Made by a program: the position numbers and the translations under genes. Source: Candidatus Cloacimonadota bacterium (GTDB taxonomy: Bacteria > Cloacimonadota > Cloacimonadia > Cloacimonadales > Cloacimonadaceae). From it: DNA of 64,000 bases. Under the pieces are notes generated by a model, which saw nothing but the letters and a program-made list of their open reading frames with translations, made no database searches and was not told the origin of the DNA. Shown here piece by piece: positions 1-9,530 of this stretch (positions within the stretch are counted from its first letter, which is position 1; every line of letters begins with the position of its first letter). The stretch is from positions 1 through 64,000 of the forward strand of contig JAEWNJ010000101.1 of the NCBI GenBank assembly GCA_023392795.1, in the 5' to 3' direction.

Positions 1-732
1 CAACCCGCTCTCTACCAAATGGACGGAGGCCCGGTAATGGTCTTCTTCGGTTTGGGTAATCGTGCTTATCTGATGCGCTCAAATGGAGCTTTGGAACCTT
101 CGTTTCCACTCTATCTGGACCAGCGGATTATCCAGGAACATGGTTATAGCAGGGCTCTGAAGGTCGATAATACTGTCATGCTGTATCTACCGGTGGGCGG
201 GCAGGGCTACATCGCCATTTCTAAGGATGGACAATTGAAGCCTGAGTACGCTATGCTGCGTCCATATCAGGATTCTTACTCCACTCTGGAAAAAGAGGAC
301 TATCTGCATTATGATGCGGGCAATGAAGCCTTGATCTGGTATTATGTGGCGGGGAACAGGGTGAATATCCTCAGCCGGAATTCTGTAGCTGAAGATCCGA
401 TCTTATGGAATGGAAGGTACAACGCTTCTGGCGGCAGTATTACGGCCTCAGATGAAGGGATGCCTCCCCCAGACTTTACCATCCGGGCTTATGTGTACCC
501 AAATCCAGTAAAGACTCCGTTATTTCGTTTGCGGGTTTCCGGGTCCTGGGAGAGTATCAAGGTAAGGATCTGGGATATCAGTGGAAATCTGATCTACCAA
601 AATGACCGTGATTCAGTGTCTAATCCCGAAGAGATGGAGATTGATGCCCGAAGCTGGAGTTCTGGAGTATACATACTCAATGTGAGTGATGCCAAGCACA
701 GCAAAACAGTCAAGTTCGCAGTGGAGAAATGA
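1..732 (+). CDS. C-terminal part of a secreted protein with T9SS-type sorting domain (5' partial)
   Basis: The reading frame is open to the first base of the window, so this is the 3' end of a longer gene; the ATG at 19 is only the first internal methionine. The last ~80 residues carry the sorting-domain signature: YPNP, then VRIWDISGNLIYQ and SSGVYILNV near the end. Such domains send proteins through type IX-like secretion in FCB bacteria and are cleaved or anchored at the cell surface. The rest of the visible part has no family I recognise. The next gene starts 7 bases downstream, so it probably leads the operon below. Confidence 0.8.
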   Translation, partial: QPALYQMDGGPVMVFFGLGNRAYLMRSNGALEPSFPLYLDQRIIQEHGYSRALKVDNTVMLYLPVGGQGYIAISKDGQLKPEYAMLRPYQDSYSTLEKEDYLHYDAGNEALIWYYVAGNRVNILSRNSVAEDPILWNGRYNASGGSITASDEGMPPPDFTIRAYVYPNPVKTPLFRLRVSGSWESIKVRIWDISGNLIYQNDRDSVSNPEEMEIDARSWSSGVYILNVSDAKHSKTVKFAVEK

Positions 733-739
733 GGATTAA

Positions 740-1702
740 ATGCATAAAGTAATTACCATTGTGTTGCTAATGATCGCAGGATCTATGCTATTCGCCCAGA
801 ACACCGACGATTGGTTGTGGGGCGAGGAAGAAGAAGAGAAGCCCGCTCAGGAAATTAAAGACCCTGAGTTTATCAAAGTAAATTATGAAAAGAAGGATGC
901 CCGCCTGGCGATGATCTATTCGATGTTACTGCCTGGCGCGGGGCAGTTCTATGCCGATAAAAGCTCATTTACGACCTACGTTTTCCCCATCCTCGAGGTG
1001 GGGATGATCGCGGGGATCATTATGTATAACAACCGAGGGAAAGATAAGGCCAAGGATTACGAACACTATGCCAATGGCGAGGATATCGCGTATACTCTTG
1101 GCGATGGGCAGGTCATAATGACTACGCGGTATGACCGCAATCGACAGCATCGGGTGGAAAGCATTCTTATGGGCTTGAACGCGTCTGACATCTATGAAAG
1201 TAGCTATTTCAGGCTGGACGGGGACAATACGCAGCATTTTTATGAGGACATTGGAAAATATCCTCATTATGTGTTTGGGTGGGCGGATTGGTATTATCAC
1301 TTCGCCACAGATCAAGCTGGGGTCGAGCTGGATCCGATCTGGTACCCCGGTGGCCACGAAGATAATCCCGGCTGGGTCTGGCAAGGAAATTACCCACTCT
1401 GGGACGATGACGCCTTGGGCTATAGTGTAGAAATCCCCATAGAAAACTACAATCATGCGTCCAGCCCCATGCGTAAAGAGTATGTGAAAATGCGCGATAA
1501 GGCCAAGGCAGAATATGCCGTGGCGAGAACTCTCAGTTTCACTCTGGCGGGGAACCATCTGCTGGCGAGTCTGGATGCCATCAGATTGGCGCGAAAGGCA
1601 AACAAAAACTACTTGTCTGATACGGGTATCCGCTTTCAATACTATGCGCAGATACGTGAAAACAGATTAACTCCCACTTTGGGACTAAACTGGATGTTCT
1701 GA
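740..1702 (+). CDS. DUF5683-like envelope protein, paralogue 1 of 3
   Basis: A 320-residue protein with a cleavable signal peptide (about residues 1-19, ending SMLFAQ) and an acidic run (WGEEEEEKP) just after it. Residues ~55-90 have the motif YSMLLPGAGQFY followed by a hydrophobic segment, as in DUF5683 proteins. The C-terminal third has a second hydrophobic stretch (TLAGNHLLASLDAIRLAR) that aligns by eye with the two following genes. Function is unknown; an envelope location is inferred from the signal peptide. It is part of the operon that continues to 7416, with the stop overlapping the next start (TGATG). Confidence 0.75.
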   Translation: MHKVITIVLLMIAGSMLFAQNTDDWLWGEEEEEKPAQEIKDPEFIKVNYEKKDARLAMIYSMLLPGAGQFYADKSSFTTYVFPILEVGMIAGIIMYNNRGKDKAKDYEHYANGEDIAYTLGDGQVIMTTRYDRNRQHRVESILMGLNASDIYESSYFRLDGDNTQHFYEDIGKYPHYVFGWADWYYHFATDQAGVELDPIWYPGGHEDNPGWVWQGNYPLWDDDALGYSVEIPIENYNHASSPMRKEYVKMRDKAKAEYAVARTLSFTLAGNHLLASLDAIRLARKANKNYLSDTGIRFQYYAQIRENRLTPTLGLNWMF

Positions 1703-2355
1703 TGAAAGTTAGTATGCAGACCAGACCCATTATCATGCTGCTGCTCCTGTCTCTATTCGGCACTCTGGCGGCAGAATCCAAGATATTGTATATAGGAATG
1801 AGCGCTGCACTACCCGGATCGGGTGAATTGATGCTGGGAAAAACAAACAGGGGCATGGTTTTGCTGGCCTCCGAAGCTCTGGCAATGTCAGCCTTTTTCA
1901 AGACTTCCAGCGACATGGATGCACAAAAAAAATCCTACAAGAAATACGCTCAGCATTACGCAGGAGTCAATCCCAATATGGGGCAGGGTCATTATCAGGT
2001 GGTTCAGGATTACTATAGCAGCGATGATTTCAATGATTTTCAGGATATGATGGCGCGTAACTACTATGTATTGTATCAAAACGATGTAGAGGCATATCTG
2101 GCATACATGCAGGCCAATACATATACAGGAGATGAGACATGGCAGTGGCAAAGCCAGATGCATTGGGAAAACTTTAAGGATATGCGCAAGAAGCATCAAC
2201 GGACCAAGATCAATCATACTCTGGCTTTGGGAATCATGATCCTGAACCGCGCTATCAGTGTGGTGGATGTAGCTGTGCTGAAGACCGATGGCAGGCTGCA
2301 CGCATCGCCCTACGGTGCTGATGGCATTATGATCGGTTATGATCTGCATTTTTAG
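1702..2355 (+). CDS. DUF5683-like envelope protein, paralogue 2 of 3
   Basis: A 217-residue protein with an N-terminal signal sequence. It has the same plan as its neighbours: an ALPGSGELML motif followed by a hydrophobic helix (~residues 35-70), a Tyr/Asp-rich middle, and a C-terminal helix NHTLALGIMILNRAISVVDV. An ATG four codons downstream (1714) is an alternative start. The start shares one base with the stop of the previous gene, so the two are translationally coupled. Function is not known. Confidence 0.72.
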   Translation: MKVSMQTRPIIMLLLLSLFGTLAAESKILYIGMSAALPGSGELMLGKTNRGMVLLASEALAMSAFFKTSSDMDAQKKSYKKYAQHYAGVNPNMGQGHYQVVQDYYSSDDFNDFQDMMARNYYVLYQNDVEAYLAYMQANTYTGDETWQWQSQMHWENFKDMRKKHQRTKINHTLALGIMILNRAISVVDVAVLKTDGRLHASPYGADGIMIGYDLHF

Positions 2356-2364
2356 GAGGTGAAG

Positions 2365-3006
2365 TTGAAGTATCGCTTGGTTATATGTGCACTGTTGCTT
2401 TTGACTAGCTGCCTGAACGCCACTGGCAAAGGCGATCTCTTGCTATCTATGGTCGTGCCGGGTTATCGGCAGATCCGCGATGGCAGGGATTTTGGCTATG
2501 CTTTGCTGGCTGCTGAAGCCACCTTGATCGGGACCATGTGTTACCTGGCTGAGGAATCGGATCTGAAGTACGACGAGTCTTATTCCTATGCCTTAAAGTT
2601 CGCACATCTGGAACCCAACGATTACGACACCGTTTTCATGAAAAACCTGGGACGCTACAATAGCAGCGGTTTTGATGCCGATGGTTACAACGCGTGGGTG
2701 AGGAAGGAAGCCATCCGGCTTCATCCTTATGATCCCGGGCAACAACAAGCTTATATTGAGGATCATGCTTATGGTGACGATCAATACTGGAATTGGGACA
2801 ACGCCATCAATCGCGCCAAATACAACAAAATGCGCAATGACGCTGCCGACCTCGAAAGCTATGGAAAGCTGGCTGTGGGGGTTCTGCTGTTGAATCACGC
2901 TGTGAATGCCGTGGATGTGCTCCGATCAGCCAGTCATAAGCGGACTCAAGTGAGCGTGGGTATGAAAAGAGGCAAACCTCAGCTGAGGGTCAGCTACAGG
3001 TTCTAG
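2365..3006 (+). CDS. DUF5683-like lipoprotein, paralogue 3 of 3
   Basis: About 213 residues. I chose the TTG at 2365 because the Shine-Dalgarno AGGAGG (2354-2359) overlaps the in-frame GTG at 2359 and sits well spaced for the TTG. The N-terminus ends in LLTSC, a fair lipobox, so it may be a lipoprotein. It shares VVPGYRQI near residue 30 and LAVGVLLLNHAVNAVDV near the C-terminus with the two genes upstream, marking a tandem triplication. Function is unknown. Confidence 0.7.
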   Translation: MKYRLVICALLLLTSCLNATGKGDLLLSMVVPGYRQIRDGRDFGYALLAAEATLIGTMCYLAEESDLKYDESYSYALKFAHLEPNDYDTVFMKNLGRYNSSGFDADGYNAWVRKEAIRLHPYDPGQQQAYIEDHAYGDDQYWNWDNAINRAKYNKMRNDAADLESYGKLAVGVLLLNHAVNAVDVLRSASHKRTQVSVGMKRGKPQLRVSYRF

Positions 3007-3010
3007 AGTC

Positions 3011-4186
3011 ATGGCTAGCACAGGGAAAATACTGCTTTGCGTTACCGGAGGCATCGCTGCCTACAAGGCCATTGACCTGGCCAGCATGCTTCATAAGGCC
3101 GGATTTGAGGTAAAAACCCTGCTTAGCCAAGGTGCCATGAAGTTTGTCGGGTCTATCAGCTTTGCCGCCATCACGCATAATTCCGTTCATCATTCGTTGT
3201 GGGAGGATGCCGACCCCATACCTCACATCAATCTTGCCGACTGGGCAGATATGATGGTGGTAGCTCCGGCCACTGCCAATTCCATTGCCAGGGCCGCGCA
3301 TGGTCTGGCAGATGATCTTTTGGGCAGCACACTCTTGGCACACCAGAAACCCGTTCTCTGGGTGCCGGCCATGAATGTGCATATGTATGAAAATCCCGTT
3401 ACGCAAAGAAACCTCGATATATTGAGGGAAGCCGGCCATCATGTTCTTAGCCCCACCAGGGGTATGTTGGCCTGCGGTTATGAAGGTATAGGTAAATATC
3501 CTCCCAATATCGAGATCATGCAAGCTATCTCCTGCTATATGGTGCATGGTAAGGATTTATCGGGGATCAAGGCCATGGTAACCGCCGGTGGCACCGTGGA
3601 ACGCGTAGATCCAATGCGTACGATCAGCAATCGCTCTTCCGGCAAGATGGGCGTTGCCATCGCCAGGGCTTTGGCGCTCAGAGGTGCTGAGGTAACTTTA
3701 ATCTATGGCGCTATCAGCGTGGAGCTTCCCCATATGCTTTCCGAAACCGTGAAAGCAGAAAGCGTGGACGAAATGTACTCTGCGGTAATGCAGCGTGCGC
3801 CGCAGATGGATTGGATCATCAAGTGCGCTGCCGTATCAGACTTTAAGCCGCTCAATACTATGGAGCATAAGATAAAGAAGGGCGGCAATTTGAGCTTGGA
3901 ATTGGTGGCAACAAAGGACATTCTGGCAGATTTGGGTAAACAGAAGAAACCCGGCCAGAAACTCATAGGCTTTGCTGCTGAAACAGATGATCTGATCGCT
4001 TATGCCAGCACCAAGCTAAAGGCCAAGAATCTCGACCTGATAGTAGCCAATCTTTTGGACAACGCCGCCGCCGATAATAACGATATCACACTTATTGATA
4101 ATCATAGTGCGAACTCCACCCCGTCCATAAAGGGCACCAAGGCGGAGCTCGCGCACATTATCATCGACAGGGTGAAGGCTCTATGA
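3011..4186 (+). CDS. coaBC: Bifunctional phosphopantothenoylcysteine decarboxylase / phosphopantothenate-cysteine ligase
   Basis: Makes 4'-phosphopantetheine for coenzyme A in two cytoplasmic steps. The N-terminal ~185 residues are the FMN-dependent decarboxylase (CoaC): VTGGIAAYK at the start, PATANSIA, PAMNVHMYENP and the active-site region GMLACGYEGIGK. The C-terminal part is the ligase (CoaB): TAGGTVERVDPMR, ISNRSSGKMG and the lysine-rich HKIKK segment. Length 391 is normal for the fused enzyme. It overlaps the next gene by four bases (ATGA). Confidence 0.96.
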   Translation: MASTGKILLCVTGGIAAYKAIDLASMLHKAGFEVKTLLSQGAMKFVGSISFAAITHNSVHHSLWEDADPIPHINLADWADMMVVAPATANSIARAAHGLADDLLGSTLLAHQKPVLWVPAMNVHMYENPVTQRNLDILREAGHHVLSPTRGMLACGYEGIGKYPPNIEIMQAISCYMVHGKDLSGIKAMVTAGGTVERVDPMRTISNRSSGKMGVAIARALALRGAEVTLIYGAISVELPHMLSETVKAESVDEMYSAVMQRAPQMDWIIKCAAVSDFKPLNTMEHKIKKGGNLSLELVATKDILADLGKQKKPGQKLIGFAAETDDLIAYASTKLKAKNLDLIVANLLDNAAADNNDITLIDNHSANSTPSIKGTKAELAHIIIDRVKAL

Positions 4187-4908
4187 AGCTGCCTCTGATC
4201 TGTATTACAGGTGCCAATTCTCAGATTGGCAGCTATCTTGCCAGGCACTATTCTGGTCTGAACTACCCCCTATATCTGGTTTATCACGAGAGGGATGAGC
4301 GCATACGGGACATTCCGGGCGTAAAGCGAAAAGTGGATCTCAGGGATTTCTGCGACACCTCCCGCTGCATCTCATCCGCTCCAGAAACCATCGGAGTGCT
4401 TATCCACTGCGCGGCGGTGAGGAGCAGTGATGCTCAGCCTTTAGCGGATACAGACCCCGGGATGTTCAAGGAAATATTCGATGCCAATTTCTTTAGTGCG
4501 TACAATGTACTGCGAGCGGTGCTACCACCCATGCGCAGTGCCGGCTTTGGCAGAGTGGTGCTTTTTGCCTCGGACATCACACGGAGCGGGCTGGCAAATG
4601 GTTCTGCCTATGCGGCGGCTAAAGCGGCGATCGCCAACATGGCCAGGAGCGCAGCCAGTGAATCCGTGGGCCATAACGTACTGATAAACTGCATATCTCC
4701 GGGACCAGTGGATACCAATCTGGAAGAAGATTATTCCGGTGATTATCTGCAGTTCCGAAAGGATTATTTTACCAGACATATACAGAGCAGTCCCTCACAC
4801 TCTCTCGTGTCAAAAGCAGAAATCAGGCGAGTGGTAGATCTTTTGATCGATCCCGCCCTACGCAATCTCTGTTCCGAGGAAATCTTTATTAGCGGAGGCA
4901 AACAATGA
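4183..4908 (+). CDS. Short-chain dehydrogenase/reductase family protein
   Basis: A 241-residue Rossmann-fold oxidoreductase. It has the cofactor motif TGANSQIG near the N-terminus, the HCAA variant of the NAG motif, and the catalytic pair YAAAK followed by ISPGPVDT, all in the usual order for classical SDRs (FabG-like length). The substrate cannot be told from sequence. It is coupled by ATGA overlaps to coaBC upstream and a DUF3108 gene downstream, which gives no clear pathway. Confidence 0.85.
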   Translation: MKLPLICITGANSQIGSYLARHYSGLNYPLYLVYHERDERIRDIPGVKRKVDLRDFCDTSRCISSAPETIGVLIHCAAVRSSDAQPLADTDPGMFKEIFDANFFSAYNVLRAVLPPMRSAGFGRVVLFASDITRSGLANGSAYAAAKAAIANMARSAASESVGHNVLINCISPGPVDTNLEEDYSGDYLQFRKDYFTRHIQSSPSHSLVSKAEIRRVVDLLIDPALRNLCSEEIFISGGKQ

Positions 4909-5657
4909 AAAGACTAGTGCTGATCCTGCTGGCAATGTTTTGTATAAACATGTATGCTGCAGTGTTCATGGATGGTGAAAAGCTCACCTTCAGCGTAAAA
5001 TATGGAATTGTGAGTGCAGCGGAAGCTACTCTGGAAGCCAGGACTACCATGTATCAGGGCACTCCGGCCTGGCATCTTTCCACCAGTGCACGCACCTACA
5101 GCTTTTTCGACAAGTTCTTCAAAGTGCGCGATCGCGTGGAATCGTGGTGGAGCAAGGAAGATAAACTGCCCTTCAAGTTTACCAAAAACCTGCAGGAAGG
5201 CCGCTATCGCCAGCATCGCGTACACATTTACAATCACGCCGAGAGTAAAACCACATATCAGAGATGGTCATTCAAAGAAAACTACTTTCGCAACGAAGTG
5301 ATGGACATGCCCAAGGACACTCAGGATATTCTTAGTGCTTTCTACTACGTGCGACATCAGAATTTGGTGCCTGGACGCAGCGTGTATGTAAACATCACCG
5401 CGGATGGCCGCAATATGTACACCGAAGTAGCTGTGCATCGCAAGGAGACAGTCGATACCATCTTTGGCAAAGTAAAATGTGTGGTCATTGAGCCCAAACT
5501 TGCCGGCGAGGCGGTATTCAAGCAGACGGGACGCATTCTGATCTGGCTCACTGATGACAGCTATAAGATCCCCGTGAAGCTGGAAAGCAAAGTCAGCTTT
5601 GGCTCATTTACAGCCAGTCTGGTAAGCGCGCAAAACGTACCCTTGAAGCTTAAATAA
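4905..5657 (+). CDS. DUF3108 domain-containing exported protein
   Basis: A 250-residue protein with an N-terminal signal peptide (about 1-18). The rest fits the DUF3108 family: GEKLTFSVKYGIVSAAEATL at the N-terminus, alternating strands, a PKDTQDILSAFYYVR segment and a C-terminal AVFKQTGRILIWLTDD stretch. Members are periplasmic beta-rich proteins of unknown function. It overlaps the SDR gene by four bases and shares one base with queA downstream. Confidence 0.85.
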   Translation: MKRLVLILLAMFCINMYAAVFMDGEKLTFSVKYGIVSAAEATLEARTTMYQGTPAWHLSTSARTYSFFDKFFKVRDRVESWWSKEDKLPFKFTKNLQEGRYRQHRVHIYNHAESKTTYQRWSFKENYFRNEVMDMPKDTQDILSAFYYVRHQNLVPGRSVYVNITADGRNMYTEVAVHRKETVDTIFGKVKCVVIEPKLAGEAVFKQTGRILIWLTDDSYKIPVKLESKVSFGSFTASLVSAQNVPLKLK

Positions 5658-6700
5658 TGCACCCTGATCTTCACAGAAAAGAAGCTTATCACTACGATCT
5701 CCCCCGGGAATTGATCGCTCAATATCCCTTGCAAGACAGAGATCAGTCACGCTTGATGCATCTAGCATGCGCTGCAGGCGAGATCCATCACCGTAGCTTC
5801 CAGGATTTACCAGAATTGCTACGAGAGGGTGATCTCCTGGTCTTCAACAATAGCAAAGTCTTTCCCGCTCGCATTTTTGGATTAAAAGAAAACGGCACCA
5901 GGGTCGAAGTTTTACTGCTGCATCCCAGCACCAAAGAGATGGTCTGGAAGTGCCTGGTACACCCTGGAAAGCGAGTGAAACAGGATCAATGGCTTACTTT
6001 TTCCGATACATTTAGGGGATACATCCATGGCGCTTCTGAAGAAGGCATCCGCGAGATAGAACTGGATGTAAAGGGTGATCTATTTGCTGAACTTGATAGA
6101 ATCGGCCACATCCCTCTGCCGCCCTATATCGATCGCGATGATGAAGCCGGCGACAGAGACAGGTATCAGACCGTCTATGCCAGAGAAATCGGTTCAGTGG
6201 CAGCTCCCACCGCCGGTCTGCACTTTAGCCGTGAATTGATCGATACTCTTAAACAGAAGGGAGTGCTTTTTACCGAGCTCACTCTACACGTGGGGATTGG
6301 CACTTTTCGTCCCGTAAAGACTGAAAACATCCTGGAGCATACCATGCACAGCGAATGCACTGAGGTCAGCGAAGCTACAGCCACCGCGATTAATGACGCC
6401 AAGCGAGATGGAAGAAGAGTGATCACTGTGGGTACTACATCCACTCGAACGGTGGAGTCTTTTCATGATGGACATAGTATGAATCATGGCAAGCGCTGGA
6501 CCGATATATTCATCTATCCAGGCTATAACTTCAAGGTGCCAGATGCCATGATCACGAATTTTCACTTGCCGGAATCCACCCTGCTCATGATGATTTCGGC
6601 ATTTGCAGGATTTCACTTTATCAGAGAAGCCTATGCGGAGGCAGTGGCTAAGCGTTACCGGTTCTTCAGCTACGGTGACGCGATGTATATCGAATTATGA
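5657..6700 (+). CDS. queA: S-adenosylmethionine:tRNA ribosyltransferase-isomerase
   Basis: Transfers the ribosyl group of SAM to preQ1 in tRNA to form epoxyqueuosine at the wobble position of GUN anticodons. Clear family motifs: YDLPRELIAQYP at the start, LLVFNNSKVFPARI, GSVAAPTAGLHF, HVGIGTFRPV, YPGYNFKVPDAMITNFHLPE and the C-terminal YRFFSYGDAM. Length 347 is standard. It starts on the A of the previous TAA and overlaps the biotin ligase by ATGA. No other queuosine genes lie in the window. Confidence 0.96.
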   Translation: MHPDLHRKEAYHYDLPRELIAQYPLQDRDQSRLMHLACAAGEIHHRSFQDLPELLREGDLLVFNNSKVFPARIFGLKENGTRVEVLLLHPSTKEMVWKCLVHPGKRVKQDQWLTFSDTFRGYIHGASEEGIREIELDVKGDLFAELDRIGHIPLPPYIDRDDEAGDRDRYQTVYAREIGSVAAPTAGLHFSRELIDTLKQKGVLFTELTLHVGIGTFRPVKTENILEHTMHSECTEVSEATATAINDAKRDGRRVITVGTTSTRTVESFHDGHSMNHGKRWTDIFIYPGYNFKVPDAMITNFHLPESTLLMMISAFAGFHFIREAYAEAVAKRYRFFSYGDAMYIEL

Positions 6701-7416
6701 AACAGAGATCTTTCTTTTTCTACGACGTATTGGATAACACAATGCTGGAATACCAGCGATTGCAAGAAACCCAGCAGGGCCTCGTATGCGTGAGAGCCGG
6801 CACCCAGGCCGATGGCGTGGGTAGAAGCGATAAAGTCTGGCTTTCTCCTCCTGGCGGTTTGTGGTTCACCTTCGATATTGAGCATCCGGTCATGGTGCCT
6901 TCTTTTGGCCTGTATGTAGGTTACTGCCTGCATCATGCGCTAAGCAAGAGCTTTGCTCCCCTCAGCGGCAAACTGCAGATCAAATGGACGAACGACATTA
7001 TGTATGAGGGGAAGAAGCTCGGTGGTTTGCTATGCAAGCATGCAGGAAACAAATACATCGTAGGGATAGGAATCAATACGAACAACGTGATTGATGAATC
7101 CCTGGGTAAGTTTGGCGCGGTGGCCCTAAAGGATATCATCGGTTATGAGCTATCCAACGATGAATTGTGTCGAGGTCTTATCGATGCCGTGGAGACACAC
7201 GAAAAAGCGCTTGCGCATGAGATCACCTACATCACGTATTGTAACGAGCATCTATTTGGACGCAATTGTCAGGTCACAATCGATGTGGGAACCACTCCGT
7301 TCAGTGCTGAAATTCTTGGCATAGATTTGCATGGAGCCCTGATCATTCGCAAGGACATGGGAGAGATCGTGAATCTGCACGCCGGCTCCATTATGAGTGT
7401 GCAAGCTTTTTCTTGA
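6697..7416 (+). CDS. birA: Biotin-[acetyl-CoA-carboxylase] ligase, short form without DNA-binding domain
   Basis: A 239-residue biotin protein ligase that would attach biotin to carboxyl carrier proteins. Visible motifs: GVGRSDKVWLSPPGGL (a variant of the GRGRxxxxWxSPxGG adenylate loop), IKWTNDIMYEGKKLGGLL (usually KWPND) and VGIGINTNN. There is no N-terminal helix-turn-helix, so it is a monofunctional enzyme rather than a repressor. It is the last gene of the operon starting before 740. Confidence 0.9.
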   Translation: MKQRSFFFYDVLDNTMLEYQRLQETQQGLVCVRAGTQADGVGRSDKVWLSPPGGLWFTFDIEHPVMVPSFGLYVGYCLHHALSKSFAPLSGKLQIKWTNDIMYEGKKLGGLLCKHAGNKYIVGIGINTNNVIDESLGKFGAVALKDIIGYELSNDELCRGLIDAVETHEKALAHEITYITYCNEHLFGRNCQVTIDVGTTPFSAEILGIDLHGALIIRKDMGEIVNLHAGSIMSVQAFS

Positions 7417-7481
7417 CAGATACTCTGAACCAAAAAAGCGTGATAGACATTAAGAATTAATTACAGACCCTGGAGGATCAA

Positions 7482-9140
7482 ATGAAGAAATTGGTGTTCA
7501 TCGCCATGCTTGCCATGCTGCTACTTGCGGCTTGCACAGCGAATAAAGCGAAGCCGGAACTTGACCAGGTCCGGGAAGAGTATACCGGATTAACCACCAA
7601 AGTGGCAATACTCCCGGTGAAAACCCTTGATGCCAGCAGCAGAAATGTAAACAGAGTGTTGAAGGTAAGAGATTTTGATTATGTGTTTGCCTCACATCCC
7701 AAATATGAACTGCTGAACATGGATACAGTGGCTTCAGAATTCAAGACTTTCGGTATTCCAGACGTGGACGATCTGGAACCCGCGGAAATGAAGCAAATTG
7801 CCGATGAAATTGGGGCAAACGTGCTGATCTCCGGAAACATCGCTCAAGATAGAGGTACCTCCTTTGCCCTGGCTATGAAGCTGTTCAGCGCACGCACCAA
7901 TGAACTTCGCCAATTGAACTTTTCTGTCACCACCGACAAATATGCCCGCTGGCAAAGCCTGAATGAGAACCTGCTGACTGAGCTGGACAAGTTCATCTCC
8001 ACCGAAGCGGAAAAGATCTTCAACTTTGCCACAAACTTCTATGCCTCAGGAAACTACGCTGAAGCGGAACGTCAGCTTAACCTGGCTCTGGGTCTGGATC
8101 CCGACAATAAAGACGCCTATTACTATCTTGGCGCCACCAAGTATAAAACCAAGAACTATACTGCAGCCGAAGAAAACTTCAATAAAGTGCTGGCCTTGGA
8201 TCCCAGTCACATGCAGACCTTGCGCATGATGAACGACATGTATGAAACGCAGGGTGACACCTCCAAACGCCTTGTTGTGATGGAAAAGATAGCTGCCATC
8301 AACGAAGATGAAGAACTATGGCTGGCTATTGCCAATCTGTATGTCGAGCAAAACAACAATATAAAAGCGGAAGAATCACTGCGTAACTCCCTCACCGTGA
8401 AGCCCGATTTTGCCCTTGCGCAAACCCGTCTTGCCTTCCTGCTCTATGACAACCAGCGTTTTGGAGACGCCATTCCTTATCTCGAATCTGCCTACGACTT
8501 GTATCCCGAAAACGATATCATCTCCAGACGCCTGGCTATCGCTTATCAACGTAGTGGACGCATGAATGAAGCTATCGCCCGTTACGAAGGCCTCATCCAG
8601 AGCAATCCCAACAATGCCCAGGCATATTTGAACGTGGTAGGCCTTTACCGTCAGCAGGCTTCTGAAACCACCGATCCTGCCATCGCTAGCGCCATGAATA
8701 CAAAGGCAATCAATGCCATGAATGAGCTCAAACGGGTCAGCCCGGACAATCCCATGGCCTATCTAAATCTTGCCAGCATCTACCTTGCCCAGAGCAAGAA
8801 TGCCGATGCTGAGACCAATGCCAACCTGGCCATTCAAAAGGATCCTTCACTTTACCAGCCCTATCTGATCCTGGCTACCGTAAACCAGGCCAAGGGAACG
8901 AATGATTACAACCGTTTCGTGGATCTTGAAAAGCGTGCTGCTGATGCTGTGGGTAGAGATGCCAGACGGCTCAGTGGTGAACGCGATGCCGCCAAGAACG
9001 CTGCAAACGCCAATTTCCGCAAAGCTGTGGAACAACTGAACGCAGCCAAGAACCGTGCATCCGACCCTGATGCCCTGAACGACATCAACACTCGCATCTC
9101 AAGGTTGCAGACGCTTGTCAGCCAAACCTCCGGTTACTAA
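7482..9140 (+). CDS. TPR-repeat lipoprotein with N-terminal CsgG/GNA1162-like domain
   Basis: A 552-residue putative lipoprotein: signal peptide with lipobox LLAAC (Cys ~18). Residues ~35-165 look like the curli-assembly CsgG / GNA1162 type domain (TKVAILPVKTLD, then GANVLISGNIAQD). From ~185 to ~480 there are repeated TPR units (YAEAERQLNLALGLDPDNKDAYYYLG and similar). The last ~70 residues are Ala/Arg/Asn-rich and probably coiled coil. TGGAGG lies 7 bases before the ATG. It is a single gene ended by a strong terminator. The role is likely as an envelope scaffold, which is an inference. Confidence 0.82.
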   Translation: MKKLVFIAMLAMLLLAACTANKAKPELDQVREEYTGLTTKVAILPVKTLDASSRNVNRVLKVRDFDYVFASHPKYELLNMDTVASEFKTFGIPDVDDLEPAEMKQIADEIGANVLISGNIAQDRGTSFALAMKLFSARTNELRQLNFSVTTDKYARWQSLNENLLTELDKFISTEAEKIFNFATNFYASGNYAEAERQLNLALGLDPDNKDAYYYLGATKYKTKNYTAAEENFNKVLALDPSHMQTLRMMNDMYETQGDTSKRLVVMEKIAAINEDEELWLAIANLYVEQNNNIKAEESLRNSLTVKPDFALAQTRLAFLLYDNQRFGDAIPYLESAYDLYPENDIISRRLAIAYQRSGRMNEAIARYEGLIQSNPNNAQAYLNVVGLYRQQASETTDPAIASAMNTKAINAMNELKRVSPDNPMAYLNLASIYLAQSKNADAETNANLAIQKDPSLYQPYLILATVNQAKGTNDYNRFVDLEKRAADAVGRDARRLSGERDAAKNAANANFRKAVEQLNAAKNRASDPDALNDINTRISRLQTLVSQTSGY

Positions 9141-9163
9141 TAGATAGATACTAGACGATATAG

Positions 9164-9190
9164 AGCCGTTCCTTTGGGGACGGCTTTTTT
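9164..9190 (+). terminator. Rho-independent terminator of the TPR lipoprotein gene
   Basis: Stem AGCCGTTCC / GGGACGGCT with a short loop, followed by six T residues, 23 bases after the stop codon. Confidence 0.92.
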
Positions 9191-9530
9191 GTGCCAGCAT
9201 TCTAAGGGGGGCTTTGAGACCTCATTTGGGTACCATAGCTCCCTTTGGGATCAGTGACGCTTATTCCTCCAGTATTCTGAAAGATTCTTAAGGCTCACTT
9301 TCAAACCAAGTGGGTAAAGATTGGCGGAGCGTTTCTGTAGATAAGTGCATATCCATCTCGATCAGCCTATGGATCAAATCCAATAGTCGGCGGTTAGGTA
9401 CATTCTGAAAACCATCAGTCTGGTTTGGGCTTCAGTTATTTAAGTCATGCCAACCCACTCGATTTGGAAGAGAGCCATTTGTTTCACATCAATCACTCTT
9501 GCTATCTTGTAGTTGATACGCCTCCCATAC

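Noticed and set aside
965..1639. Open frame of 224 codons on the - strand
   Set aside because: Antisense to the first DUF5683-like gene; the + strand frame has a signal peptide and coupled neighbours.
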